The translations under genes were made by a program, and so were the position numbers. A DNA stretch of 64,000 nt from Callorhinus ursinus (Eukaryota; Chordata; Mammalia; Carnivora; Otariidae), in the NCBI RefSeq assembly GCF_003265705.1, contig NW_020313044.1, forward strand, positions 3,436,625-3,500,624. The letters are read 5' to 3'. A model generated the notes under the pieces. That model made no database searches, was not told the DNA's origin, and saw only the letters and a program-made list of their open reading frames with translations. Positions 26,101-37,955 of this stretch are shown here, piece by piece. The stretch's first letter is position 1; every line of letters starts with the position of its first letter.

Positions 26101-29100
26101 GGAAAGGCTAGTGATATTATAGTTTCAAGCCAAACAAAAAGGAGTAGTTAGGGGCGCCTGGGTGGCTCAGTTGGTTGGGCGACTGCCTTCGGCTCAGGTC
26201 ATGATCCTGGAGTCCTAGGATCGAGTCCCGCATCGGGCTCCCTGCTCGGCGAGGAGCCTGCTTCTCCCTCTCTCCCCCCTCTCATGTACTCTCTCTCTCT
26301 CTCTCATTCTCACTCTCTCAAAATAAATAAATAAATCTTTAAAAAAAAAAAAAAGGAGTAGTTAGTATACTTGGTTCTAGCCTACTGTTCAAGACCTTTG
26401 AACCCCATTGTAAACCCAGGAAGTGGCAAATAAGCCTGTAGAAAAACAGCTTCTGAACATCTTGTTCTCTAGCCTTAGATTGCTTCTATCAAGAAGTGTT
26501 GCTGGTTATGACGTCTTCCCAGTGGACCCTGTCCTGGGGTGAGGGGCTCTGATAACATTGTATTTTCTGTTCATCCTTAAAGATTTGTCACCATTTGCCA
26601 TCAGGCAGATTCTTCACCTCTACTCTATTCTGTAGCAAATGAGTGAGAGAAAGATGATTTTAAGTATCCAGAACTTACGTGTATTAAGACCACTTCCAAT
26701 CTAAGACCTAACTTGGAAAACAGGATCATGAATCTCACCACCAGACTGCCAACCTGTTTTGATTACTTTCACCTCCTGTTTTATTTTCATGGTATTGGTA
26801 AAAGTCCAAGTAGCTTGTCTGGTAGCAAAGACCTGATATTCCCTTATAGGCTTAATCAGATCTCTGGGGTTGGAGCCTGGGCATAGGTCTTTTTCTTTTC
26901 TTTCTTTCTTTTTTTTTCTTGTTTGTGTGCTTGTCTGTTTTAAGCTCCCACATTCTAATGGGTAATCTGTGTTGAGCCTCTGATTTAAACTCTCGGTCCT
27001 TCATCCAGATTGCATGCATGATGTATCTGGCTTTCTAAGGCCAACAACCTATCTCTAGTTCCCCAGCCCTTAGCGCACACAGCGCCTCAAGAAAAGTTTT
27101 AGAGTAGTAGTAGTATTTAAAAAAAAAAAAAAAAGACAACAGTATTATAGTAGTAGTAGTAACTACTGCTGTCATTTTGTAGTAGAAATTAACAGAAAGG
27201 TGACCTCACTTCCACAGTGACCCTTCTTGAAAACTTTTGACACTTCTCAGTCTCTTTTGGTGAATCCTCTCCCTTCACTACCTCTTAAATAAATGTTGGT
27301 GTGCTTAGGCCTCTTCGCAGGCTGTACCTTCTGTCCAGGTGATCTCATCCCATACTCTCGGATTTCACTCCACCCAGATCTGAATCACTAGCCCAGATTT
27401 CTACCCCTGAGCTTCAGACCCATGTATCTAGCTGCTTCCTGTGCTGTTCCATCTCAGCATTCCACAGATAGTATACATTCCCCAGTATCAGATATGTGTC
27501 TCTTGTTTTCCCTGTTATATTAGGGAGTACTACTACCACCAAGACTTTTTTTTTTCCTCTACCAAGACTTTCAAGTCAGAAGACTGGAAATTATCCTAGT
27601 TTAGTTCCCTTCCTCTCACCCCACCCTTCATCAGTCACCTTCTCTTTCCCCTTCTGTGTATGGGGGTCCTGGGGGATCCTAACCACTTCTCTCCATCCTC
27701 ATGCCTTTGGTCCACCCCATTTCACTAGGCTAGACTCTTCACCTCCAGGCTCACTGTCCCCCATCTTATTCCTCACTCCCCAACCAAACTTACCTCAAAA
27801 ACAGAGTTGTGATAGATGGCTCCCCACAATCCGCTCCCAAGCCTTACCCTCCAGCACTGTCAGGACCCTTCTTCTAGGTATACACCACTTTGTTAGAGGC
27901 TCAGAAACATTTGGAACAATAAAATATAAATATCCTTGTTACTCTAAGGACCTGCAGACCTAAGGGACTGCATCATCTGGGATCTTATGAAAAACTTAGA
28001 ATCTCAGGTCCCACCCTAAACTTACCATATCAAAATCCTCATTTACAAGACCTCCAGGTGATTTATGTGCACATTGTAGTTTGAGAAGCACTGAGTTATA
28101 AAACAATTTTTAATGAGTGGAGAAATCAAAGCTATGGGGAAATCTGATGAAGTCAGAACTGAAGTAACATTAATACTGTTAAATGCATGAAGTCTGGTGG
28201 TCTGCACTTAATGGAGGGTGGGTGGTAATACTGATTCTGAGGAAATCGGAAGACAACTTGATCAAATCAAGATTTTTAGTATAAGTAGGTACTAGGCTTA
28301 ATACTTTCTCTTCCACCACCCCTCTCCTGCCTCCTTTCATATCACAGTGCCTACATCAAAAAATCCCCTAGGGCCAGACTCTCTGATCTTCCTTTCCAGG
28401 GGGCTAAAGACCAAGCCCTCCTCACCAGCCCCCTGTCCTTCCTTACTTTCCTGAGGTTGGTTAGCTGTGGCAGCAAGATCAAAGGGCAGGCCTCTCTTAT
28501 CCCCCAACATCTATTCATTATTCCCTCCAGGTATCACTTCTTCCAAAAAGGCCACCCTCCCTCCCTGACCTTCCCCTTCCTGCTGTGCACCAGGCCATCG
28601 GGCCACTTTTTACCCTGTACTGTAATTGATTAATGGGAGGCAGTCCCCAGCTGTGCTGAAGGGCCACAGGCTTTGGAATCAGATACTCTCAGGTCTGAAT
28701 CCCAGCTCCCCCTCCTACAAGATAAGACTTTGAGCCAGTGACTTAAGCTCTCTGGGCTTTCCTCTCCTCACCTGTAAAATGTGGCCAATAATAGTACTTT
28801 ACTGTCCAAAACCGCTGAGAGAAATGGGTGAATTAACACATGGCAGTAACGTGTGCCATACCTCACCGGGCCCCGGCGCCCGGTTTAAACAGTAAATAGC
28901 TGAGTGGCTGCAGCGCTCCGAGTCAGGCTGGCCAGTGTTGAGCCAGGAGGAACTGGAGGCCTGTGCGGGGCGCGGGACCCCTTTCACCTTTCGACTAGTC
29001 GGGCTTGCCCCCTCGCGACTAAGGCGGGGCCGTCGGATTGAGTGACGGCTAGTGGCCCGCCCCGGGCGTGACGACGTCCTGGTGTTGTTGCTGCGGCCGC

Positions 29101-30562
29101 ACGTGGTGCACTGAGTCCGCTTCAGAGTTAGCTGCGCTCCGCGTCCTGGGCACCAGCTGCTTGCCTTCCTGCTCGTCCCGCTCACTATGTCCACATACAC
29201 GAGCTGCCCGATTCCGGGGGGCAGGGACCGGCTGCCCGACTGCTACAGCACCACGCCGGGGGGCACGCTATACGCCACTACCCCGGGAGGTCAGCGGGCC
29301 GGGCTGGGGGTCCGCGGGCATTGTGCAGGCCAGCGCGTGCGTCCTGCCGCGGGGCGGGAGTGGGGAGGTGCAGGCCTTGGATTCTGTCCGCAGGCCCCTT
29401 TGCAGGTTGTACCTTTTGCAGGGGGTGGGGGATATTTGGAACTGAAGCCCAGTTCCCTGAAACCTCAGAGTAATGCACGATGGCTTAAAGCCTAGCTTCC
29501 GGGTGACTGTGGGCTGAAATCTTCGCTATGGCCTGGGTTCTGGGTTCCTTGGTCACCGGCTCCTCCCGACTTTGCCGCCTGGGATTAGGAGCCGAAGCCC
29601 CAGCAGTGCGTGGCCTCAGCAGGAAGCACCAGGTCTTACAAAGCGGCTAGAGCAGGACTCAGGCAGTTGGGGCCAGGAGCTTTGGGTATCTGCGGCTGGC
29701 TGGCTGGCTGGCTGTTTGGTTGGGCTGATTGCCTGGGATCTTGAGCTGCTGGGCTCCCGACCCAGGGTTTCCTGCCACGTGGAGCAGAGGGGAGGGGCAA
29801 GAACAGGGTAGGGCCCTTTGAGGACAGAACTGAGGCCAAGTTTCTGTAGGCTGGGGCTGAGCCTGATAGGACTAGGGAGGGGTCAGGATGAGAACAGTCT
29901 GTCCCTGTGTTTCCCGGGGAAAGCAGCTGTCCAGAGGAACACAGCTTCTCCCTGCAGGGTATCAGGATCCAAGGGGGCAGCGGGGTGAAACTCCTCTTTA
30001 CATCAGCTACTTGGCTTCCTGAGCTCACTGCCTGAAGGACTAACGTCCCCCACCCCCAACCAAAGTAGGGAAGTCCCAGAGCCAGCAGAGCCAGACGAGA
30101 ACAGTCCAAAGTACCTGAGTTCTCCAAGTTTTGTGCTCCTAGAACTGAGACCTGAAGCTTCCCTAAATCAGAAGCCCCTGCCTGGAGCAGCTGGGATGCC
30201 CCCCCTTGCTTTACAGCACTTAGCCACATCTTGGTTGGACCTGGAAGTCTTTAAGAGCTCTGAAGGCTCATCAGCTGAGGTCCCAGCTGGGCTGCAGAGC
30301 AGCAGCCCTTTAATACATGAGGATGTGTGAGTCCCAGGTCCCTAACAGGCCTGTGTGTGACACTCCCTTACAGCTCTGTATGCAGGCTCCAGCCTCTTAA
30401 CTGGTCCCTACCCCTTGACAGGCACCAGGATCATCTACGACCGAAAGTTCCTGCTGGAGTGCAAGAACTCACCCATTGCTCGGACGCCCCCCTGCTGCCT
30501 CCCTCAGATTCCCGGGGTCACAACTCCTCCAACAGCCCCACCCTCCAAGCTGGAGGAGCTGA
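22673..30562 (+). CDS. ANKHD1-EIF4EBP3: ANKHD1-EIF4EBP3 readthrough C-terminus (alternative frame)
   Basis: The penultimate ANKHD1 exon ends at 22837 in phase 0 (codon CAG). EIF4EBP3 exon 2 starts at 30422 but needs one nucleotide from its own exon 1. Splicing 22837 to 30422 therefore reads EIF4EBP3 exon 2 in a shifted frame: 46 codons starting [12 protein letters not shown], ending at TGA 30560-30562. The 4E-binding motif is not made. A human MASK-BP3 fusion with such an alternative reading frame is described in the literature. Here the splice phases and open frame are seen directly; transcription of the fusion is not. The stop is 33 nt before the exon 2 end (30595), too close to the last junction to predict nonsense-mediated decay. 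Confidence 0.6.
23570..23575 (+). terminator. ANKHD1: ANKHD1 poly(A) signal
   Basis: AATAAA lies about 410 nt after the ANKHD1 stop codon (23161-23163) and is the first clear hexamer downstream. Transcript cleavage is expected around 23,590-23,600. Readthrough past this site would be needed for the ANKHD1-EIF4EBP3 fusion transcript. Confidence 0.7.
26152..26354 (+). repeat. Can-SINE
   Basis: Young full-length copy (GGGCGCCTGGGTGGCTCAGT), flanked by aaaaaggagtagttag duplications. Confidence 0.92.
28618..28800 (+). repeat. MIR
   Basis: MIR-like core: ctttggaatcagatactctc, cttaagctctctgggctttc, cacctgtaaaatgtggccaa. It lies just upstream of the EIF4EBP3 CpG island. Confidence 0.7.
28860..29330. 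promoter_or_regulatory. EIF4EBP3: CpG-island promoter of EIF4EBP3
   Basis: A GC-rich, CpG-dense block surrounds the first exon of EIF4EBP3, in contrast with AT-rich flanks. It includes a perfect CACGTG E-box at 29100-29105 (82 nt upstream of the ATG) and a CRE-like TGACGACGTC at 29069-29078. No TATA box is evident. Confidence 0.75.
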
Positions 30563-30780
30563 AGGAGCAGAAGGAGACAGAGGAAGAGATACCCGGTAAG
30601 GAAAGCAGGGCCTAAAATTAAATGCTTTGAGTCCAAATGCCCCTGTTAAGTAGAGTGGGGGTTTAATGCTGAGAGGGTTTTCTGCACTGATGCTAAGCTT
30701 TCTGAGCTCGTGGCCCAGCCCAGCAACCAGTCCTGCCTTCTCTTTCTCCAGATGACGCACAATTTGAAATGGACATCTAA
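29187..30780 (+). CDS. EIF4EBP3: EIF4EBP3, eIF4E-binding protein 3
   Basis: Small translational repressor that binds the cap-binding protein eIF4E and blocks eIF4G; the family is regulated by mTORC1 phosphorylation. Three exons: 29187-29289, 30422-30595, 30752-30780, giving 101 residues (human about 100). The N-terminus is [14 protein letters not shown]. Repeated TTPGG motifs carry the conserved phospho-threonine sites. The canonical eIF4E-binding motif YDRKFLL spans the exon 1/2 junction region. The C-terminus FEMDI is the TOS motif used for mTORC1/raptor recruitment. All junction phases agree. One extra Lys in the Glu-rich stretch (EQKETEEE) probably explains the one-residue length difference. 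The gene lies 6 kb downstream of ANKHD1 on the same strand and has its own CpG promoter. Confidence 0.96.
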
Positions 30781-31081
30781 TCCAGTGCAGATGATCCTGT
30801 GTGGAATTAGAGGAATCCCTCATACCGCTGCTGCCATCACCTCTTCCTGGTGTATTCCAGACACCAGGTGGCCTCATATAATCTGGAAGGGAGTGACTTG
30901 TTGGTTTTGGGCCTCCCTTAGTTTTGAGGTAGCTAGACCAGGGATAGGAGTGGGCAACTTGCCAAGCCCTTAGCTCTACTTTCCCTTCGGTCTGTAGGTA
31001 CTCCTCCCAACCCCCAGCCCTCCAACATCAGGGGCTGAGGCTGGGACTAAGGGGTGGAGTTATGTCACTGTCTGATTGCTT

Positions 31082-31087
31082 AGTAAA
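31082..31087 (+). terminator. EIF4EBP3: possible EIF4EBP3 poly(A) signal (AGTAAA)
   Basis: The variant hexamer AGTAAA sits about 300 nt after the EIF4EBP3 stop. I saw no canonical AATAAA closer to the stop, so this is the best candidate, but it is weak. Confidence 0.35.
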
Positions 31088-32070
31088 AATTCAAAGAATG
31101 CTTTGACTCCGGTGTTCTCAACACTGACCTTCCTATCTCAGCCACACGGCCAAGGGCCCCAGCAGACCTGGTTAGGATCAGAGATCCCAGGTCCCTTCCC
31201 AGCTGTCATTGGGCCCACCCCCAGCAGCAGTTAAGAGCCTAAGCCAGGCTATGGGGGCAGGCTACAGGAGCCGCCAAACCATAAACAGTAGTAGCCTGAC
31301 CCCAGCCAAGGACCGTTCCAGCCTTTCGAGGAAGCAGCCTTCCTGGAATTGGGCCTCTCTGGCAGTCCCTCCCTGTCTGTTCCAAAGCAGGAAAAAAGAG
31401 GCACTGCCTTAGAGTTTAACCTTCTCCACTCTCTCCCCATGCCTTTTCTGCCTCCCACCTGTAAGTATCATCCCCTGTTCCAACACTGAAAACCTATATT
31501 CCCCCCCTCTCCGCTTGATTTGAACCTCTCTGGCCCTTTCCACCTGGCTCTCTTGTCCTCAGAGGCTTAGAAGAGACTTTAGGGCCAAAAATGAGGTAGC
31601 AGCTCTTTTGGTGAGTCAGACAGAGTCATGATCCTACCCCTAACCAACCCCCAGCCCCCAAAAAAGTCATGATCCCATATCTTAGCAATCTGGTCTTTTT
31701 CTCCTTCAATTTATACCGCTATGTTCTAATCTCTACAGCACTGTGTATCTCAAAGGTGACGGTGCTAACAGGGCGGTCTCCTTTTCTTGAGGGAAAAATC
31801 TCCCCTGCTATTTAAACCTCTGTTCTTCTGCTGAAACGAAATTATCCAAAAATAGAGATACTCAGCCCAGCAAGGAATGTGTGTTTCTGTCTATTTGGGG
31901 GGAAAGTGGCAGGCAGTAATTGGTCATGCCTAGCAAAGCCATTCATGACGAAAGGAAGGAGAGAGGTTTGCAGGGTACACAAGGAGCAAGGCAGTCAAGG
32001 ACACCACAAGCAACTAGTTTGGCACAAGAAAGCCTTCTCTCTCCTACCCAGGGCCCACTATTAAGATGTT

Positions 32071-32076
32071 TTTATT
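32071..32076 (-). terminator. SRA1: SRA1 poly(A) signal
   Basis: TTTATT on the plus strand reads AATAAA on the minus strand, about 190 nt after the SRA1 stop codon (32262-32264). EIF4EBP3 and SRA1 converge tail to tail here. Confidence 0.7.
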
Positions 32077-32261
32077 GAAATGATATGTTATGGGTAACAG
32101 GTGGCTTCCCTGTGGCCCAGGTGGCTGACACCTCTTCCCCCAGAGATGGGTAGATCAGGCAAAGGATCCCAAGGAAGCAGACAGTCTCCCAAATGGTAAG
32201 GGAGCCAGGTGAGAGAAGGCCCAGGCATAGGAAATGGTGTGAGTCGGGATCCCACGGGGGA

Positions 32262-33482
32262 TTATGGAGCCTCTTGGACGCCTGGTACCGTCTGGTTCTC
32301 CTCAGCTGTGGCTGTAGATTTCTCTTCATTGGACTCTTTCTCTGAAGACAGATTCCTCTTTTCTGCAATTAATCTTTTAATTCCCACCATCCACTGACTG
32401 ACCTCAGTCACATGGTCAACCATGAGTGAGCGGTGGATGTCATCTGCTGCATCCCACTGGTGACTTGAAAGCTCTGAGGAAAGAGAGGAGGTAAACAAGC
32501 AGCTTGGGGCAAAAGACCTAGCTCTCAGTCCTCTGATCCCAACCAGTCAGAATCTCAGCATCTCTTCCAGCTGAGCCGTCCATGACAAGTTGAGGGAGCT
32601 AGGCTAGACCAAGGACCTACCCATACCTTGCACCAGCAGAGCCATCCTCTTCTTCACAGGCACTGACAGCTTCCCTCCAGCCCACTGTTCCCGCAGCAGA
32701 GCCAGGCGGCGGCTGATGTCATCACATACTTGCTTCTGAGAGACAGAAGCCCCCTCCAAGTCAGTGCTGCTAGCCCAACAGGAGCAGGGGAAAGGCAACG
32801 CCAAACAGGAAGTGGACCTGCTCTCTCTGGCCCAGAGAAACACTTAAGAGTTCTGGGTAGAGGCCCCACGGAGAATCTGACAAAACTCATGGATCTCCTC
32901 CTCCCAAGAAAAATGCATATATGGCTAGAATTTTACAATTTCCAGAGTTTCTCAGATCCTCGGAAACTCATTCTGGAGTGCTACTTTACAAGTAAGAAAA
33001 TGAAGGACCGAAGTCCTTTTAACCCCCCACTGGTGTGCCAGGGCTTATTACCTTTGTGTGGCCACGGCAGTCCTCCAGTGCCTCTTCCAAAGGTTTGAGC
33101 ACATCTTCCAGCAGAGTTTCAGATTCGATGACTGGGAAATTTGTTGGCTCCACACTGGAGGCAGGACAACTTCCCACAGGTGGGGGCCTGGAAGCCTTAT
33201 TAGAAGGAGGTGGAGGCCCCACTGCGGGAGGCCCAGGAGAAGTCTGTGAGGTGGGGACTGAAAAAGTAAAGCGGGATCGAGCAAACATGGCTACAACAGG
33301 TAAAAAGCTCGATTCTACCTTCATCCCTTCTAGAAGGCTACTCTCTGGGACAACTCGTTCCCTCAAAAACGTGTATTTATGAAGTCTCTACCATGTGCCA
33401 GACAATGTGCAAGGCACCAGACACAGAGTAGTAAACCAGATGGATTAAGTTCCTGACCTCAGAGCAGAAATCCTAGGGAAAG

Positions 33483-33524
<42 letters not shown>

Positions 33525-36500
33525 TTACCAAATTATGTTGCATGCTACAAAGAAAACATGATGTAATAAAGAGGAATAGTAGGGGCGCCTGGGTGTGTAG
33601 CTCAGTTAAGCCTTGGACTCTTGATTTCGGCTTAGGTCATGATCTCATGGTTGTGAGATGGAGCGCCGAGTCAGGCTCCTCGCTCAGCATGGAGGCAGCT
33701 TGAGATTTTCTCTTCCTTTCCCTCTGTCCCTCCCCCCACTCATGCACACTCTAGCTCTGCTCTCTCTCAAAATAAAATCTTTTCAAAAGGGGGGTATAGT
33801 ACAGGGAACCACCTAGACTGAGTGTTCAAGGAAGGCCTTCTGAGGTGACTTCTAAGTTTATCCTTGCTTACCCACTATGTGGCATTTGGCAGGTTACCCT
33901 TAACCCCTGAGCTTGGGTTCCTTTTCTATAAAATGGGGATATCATGGTAGTAGCACTTACTTCACAGGATTGCAGTGATGATTAAGTAAGAATATAGGTG
34001 CAACTGCTAGATTACTGTGTAACAAAAAGTGTTCACAAAGTTAATAGCTAATGGATGAGGTAGCTGCAGCCACAAAGAATCATGTACTGGGCAGAGGTAA
34101 GGGCCGTGCCTAAGAGCTGGGTAAGTCCTGACTTGTTCAAGTTACACAAACCAGCCCTGCATGGCTGGAAATTATTAACACTGAAGAAAGCAGTATTAGC
34201 TATCTCTGGAGAAGCAAGCAGGAGTCCAGACCGTATAGGGCTTTGGAGGCTTTTGGTCTTGAGCCTCATGGTAATGGTAAGCCACTGCAGCTTTATAAAA
34301 GCAGGGGATGGTGTAACTAGACTTGTTTTTTAAGACATTCACTCGGTATGGTCTGTGAAAAATAGATGAGAATACGTCAAGAATGGTGTCATGGACAACA
34401 GCTGGGAAGTTAATGGAGTAGTCCAGGAAAGAGAATCCTGGCATGGACTAGAGAGCAGAGGAGGGGAAATGGAGTGGTCCAAGATTTATTTAGGAGGAGA
34501 AAGCAACAGGACTTTGTGGATTGGGAGTGAGGGAGAGAGGAGTTAAGGACGACTCCTGGTTTTTGCCTGTAGTAATGGGATGGTCGAAAGCACTATGGAA
34601 AAAGAGAAGAGAAAAGTCAATTGACTTCTAGGCATCAACATTCACATGGATGATTAACTCATCTTATAGTCTGGCCTCTCAGTTTCTTAAGCTCCTCGTC
34701 TCCAATGATGATTTTTCCCACCCACCCTCAGCCTTTCACTCTTCTCTGCCTTGTTCTCAACAACACTGTGCCATCTCCAAAACCTGACCACCTCTCCTAT
34801 CCTTCCAGCCCAATCAATCAGATTTCATGCATTAAAATCACTCCCTTATAGACACTCTTACCTCATTTTGTCCCCTCCCACTGTCCCACTTTCCTGGTAA
34901 ACCCAACTTGCCTGCACTTGTTAGGAGGAAAAACAGAACCATGCTGTTGAGTTACACTTCAAATTCATGGGTACAGATACTAAAAGGTATCCAGCACTAT
35001 CTGGAATTCCTGTTCTTTGCCTCATTTTTCCATTCTTCAGAACTCTTCCCATATTTTCTCCCTGAATTTTTCTGTCTTCTCCCCCTACTTTTCCTTTCCC
35101 TGCATTCTACATCCGACAGTGCCTCATATTTCACTGAGAAAAGGGAGGTGGTTAAACAGGAACTTTCTCCTCTTACCACCAGTTCTACTAATCTGCCTGT
35201 ACCTGTGGCCACTTTCCTTCCTCTGATAGATGAAAGTTTCCTGCTCCTTTCAGAGGCCATCTTTCCAGCTATACTAATGCCAGCCTCTTGTCTTCTCTAG
35301 GTTTCTCTCCTGTAGTTAACCTGTTTTCCTGCCCCACCAGTTCTCCCACTAGAGAATCATCCCATCAGCATACAAACATGCTCCAGTGTTTGCCATCTTA
35401 AAAACAAAAATCCTCCCTTACCTCACATTCCAACCTTAGGCACAGCCTCACAGCAGAATTTCTTGAATGACCTATAGTCTATAGTTAGTCTCTCTACTTC
35501 TTTTTACATTCTCTCCTCAGCCCATCCAGCTGGGTTTCTACTCTCATCACAGACTGCTTCTGTGGTAATCAGTGTCTTAATTTAGTTTGACTCATCTAGT
35601 GGTCCCTTTTCTCAATCTGTCCTGACCTCTCAGCATCATCCATCATGGTTGAGTCAAAATTTTACTCTGAGTAAATTTTACTTTTCTTCTTGCTGCTTTA
35701 GCTATTTCTCAAGGCCCTTTGTAATTCCTTTTCTACTCAACCTTGAAATGCTAGAGAGCCTTGGGGCTCCATCTTGGACCCTCTTTAGGCCTCTATCCAC
35801 ACATTCTTTTTAAGTAACCTCATTCAAGCCCACACCAAACACCAACCATACAATCATGACTCATTTCTGTAATTCTGGCCTAGACCTCTCCCTATAGTAG
35901 CAGCCTAAATTTAACATGTCCAAGACGAAGCTTGCTTTTCCCGTCCCCCCAAACCTTTATTGCCCCCCAGCCCCTGGTTTCCCGTATCTATGAACAATAT
36001 CAGCCAGTTCAAGCGAAAAGTTTAAGTTATACTGGTTCTTCTTTCTCTCATCTATATCTACCCTACTGACCTCCTCAGTAACATACGCCACATCTATCCA
36101 ATCCCTGCTACCGCTATAACTCTCACTCTTGGCCAAACCGTTCAATCTTGCCCATGTTACTGAAATAGCCTCTTAATTTGCCTTTCCACATCTTCGCTAA
36201 AATCTATTGTCCATACAGCAGGCACAGTGATCTATTTTAAGATGTACATCAGTCAGTGTTTCTCAAGCTGGGGAGAGTTTGCCCCCAGGGACAAATGTCT
36301 GGAGGTGCTTTCGGCTGTCACAACTGAGTGAATGCTACTTGGCCTCCAGTGGGTAGAAACCAGGAATGCTACAAACATCCTACAAAGTACAGGACAGTCC
36401 CTCACAACAAAGAATTATCTGGCCCAAAATGTCAGTTGTGCCAAGATTAAGAGACCCTGGTTTGTGGGGCACTTGGGTGGCTCAGTCATTTAAGCATCGA

Positions 36501-37955
36501 ATCTTGATTTTGGTTCATGTCATGATCTCAGGGTCGTGAGATTGAGCCCCGGATCAGGCTCTCCCTGCTTGGGACTCTCTTGCTCCCTCTGCCCCTCCCC
36601 CACTCACTCTTTCTTTTAAAAAAATAATTTAAAAACCTTGGTTTGTGTCATTCTCTGCAGTGCTGAGTATGGTTAACATAGGGGTGCTGAAAGAGCTAAA
36701 TCTGAGCCCCTTTTGCGGGGCCATAGCTCCAGCTGTTCGCACAGGACATGCTCAGAAGTAAAGGTGTCCCTCTAAACTTTTCAGTGGCTTCCAACTTTAC
36801 CCAGACTAAAATACAAAACTCCTTATCCTGGTTTATAAAACCCACTATGATCTGGCCCCTGCCTACTTCTCAGATTTTAATTTCTCTACCTAACCCACTG
36901 TGCTCTAGCCATTAGGTATTCCCTCAGTCTCTGAATTTGCCAAACTTTTTCTCAGGGCCTTTGCACTGTTTCCAGCACCTGGAATGCTCTTACACCTGAT
37001 CTTTGCTTGGCTAGATCTTAACCATTCAGCTTAAACTCAGCTCCTCAGCCACCTTAGTTACAAAGTCACTCTTGCATTACCCTGTTTCTTCTGCAGAGCC
37101 CTTACCACTACTTAATTTGTCTATCTCCAAAGCTAGAGTGTAGCCTAGCTTTGGAAATAGACATGAAAACAGAAACCTTTTTTGTCTTGTTCACTGCTGT
37201 CTAGCTTGTCCTCAAGCAGTGCGTGGCTCAGAGATGCTCAGTAGATAACACTGGATGAATGAATGAATGATGCTCAGTAGATAACACTGGATGAATGAAT
37301 GAATGAACACATTAAGTCTGGATGCTTATCATAGAACCAAGTGAAGACGTAGCACAAGACAAAGGAATATATCGCTACGGTATTCAGGTTGGAAATAAAA
37401 TGTGGAAACAGAATAAAAACTGTATTAAAAAAAAAAAACAGGTCTGGATGAGCTCACCTACAGTGAAAGCAAAGACAGATTCTATTGAAACTTAAAATTT
37501 ATTGACATAAATGTCAGTAGAGAAGGGGCCCGGAAAACGGCCTGCCCTGTGCCCCTTTATGGAGCTCAACCTCTCAGACCTAAGAGGAGCACAAAAAGGG
37601 CCCTCGGGCCAAGTTTATCCCTGGCACCGCCCTCTCGGCCGGTCTCCGCGTACAGGGCCCCCACGCACCTCTAGGGGAGCCATCCTGGGGAGCGGCGACC
37701 CTCTTGGTGAGCGGCGTGCGCTTGGGTCCCCCAGCTAGGGTCTGCAGCCCGTAGGAGAACTGCGGCGGGTCGTTCCAGCCACGCTCCTTGTTGCCTGCGG
37801 AAGTGAGGGGACATGTGAAGCGAGCCCCAGAGAGACGACGGCTCCACCACCCACCCCCCCTCGTGCAGTAGCCGCCTTCAGCTTGGGTAGGGGGACGACC
37901 CAGCGCTCCTAGGCCGCCGGCCGCGCTCACCCGGCTTCACGTACAGCTCCGCCAT
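32262..37955 (-). CDS. SRA1: SRA1, steroid receptor RNA activator 1 (protein SRAP)
   Basis: This locus acts both as a long noncoding co-activator RNA of nuclear receptors and as the mRNA of SRAP (family knowledge). Coding exons, minus strand: 37931-37955, 37669-37794, 33052-33257, 32627-32735, 32262-32473, giving 225 residues. The start is [15 protein letters not shown]. The middle is Pro-rich ([18 protein letters not shown]). The C-terminal helical-bundle region runs from [12 protein letters not shown] to [14 protein letters not shown]. All phases close. Intron 2 is 4.4 kb and contains SINEs, MIR, L2 and a hAT element. The upstream in-frame start I remember from human (MTRCPAG...) is a GTG here at 37989-37991, so translation should begin at 37955. 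Confidence 0.95.
33485..33522. repeat. (CA)n microsatellite
   Basis: About 19 CA units in SRA1 intron 2. Confidence 0.95.
33581..33790 (+). repeat. Can-SINE, diverged
   Basis: Plus-strand copy starting GGGGCGCCTGGGTGTGTAGC, with an altered left end, in SRA1 intron 2. Confidence 0.8.
33850..34010 (+). repeat. MIR
   Basis: MIR-like text (gggttccttttctataaaat, cacaggattgcagtgatgat) in SRA1 intron 2. Confidence 0.6.
36247..36462. mobile_element. MER/Charlie-type hAT DNA element
   Basis: Terminal inverted repeats: cagtgtttctcaagctgggg on the left and ccaagattaagagaccctgg on the right. The internal text (gtcacaactgagtgaatgct) fits ancient mammalian non-autonomous hAT elements. Confidence 0.65.
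36467..36640 (+). repeat. Can-SINE
   Basis: Plus-strand copy (GGGGCACTTGGGTGGCTCAG) next to the hAT element. Confidence 0.85.
37235..37306. repeat. 36-bp exact tandem duplication
   Basis: tgctcagtagataacactgg plus (atga)n occurs twice, at 37235-37270 and 37271-37306, without mismatch. Confidence 0.95.

Larger units (their letters stand above)
23600..28860 (+). other. ANKHD1-EIF4EBP3 intergenic region
   Basis: No coding exon is supported here. It holds one Can-SINE (26152-26354), a degraded MER5-like DNA element (about 28000-28100), a MIR (28618-28800) and otherwise unassigned old sequence. The open frames at 25042-25425 and 27496-27963 lack splice context or family resemblance. It would be intron of the readthrough transcript. 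Confidence 0.6.
34580..37200. repeat. L2-rich part of SRA1 intron 2
   Basis: Old L2-like text, clearest at 36770-37200 (actatgatctggcccctgcc, ctttgcactgtttccagcac). It contains the hAT element at 36247-36462 and a SINE at 36467-36640. No exon is supported. Confidence 0.5.

Noticed and set aside
27496..27963. 155-codon plus-strand open frame in the intergenic region
   Set aside because: Pro/Ser/Thr-rich low-complexity text without splice signals, a promoter, or recognisable homology.
29636..30229. 197-codon minus-strand open frame in EIF4EBP3 intron 1
   Set aside because: GC-rich intronic sequence, no family resemblance, no splice partners; chance open frame.
30327..30599. 90-codon frame over EIF4EBP3 exon 2, third frame
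   Set aside because: It starts in intron and matches neither the EIF4EBP3 frame nor the readthrough frame.
33485..33522. Regular repeats considered as a CRISPR-like array
   Set aside because: They are simple (CA)n microsatellites without spacers, in an animal genome.
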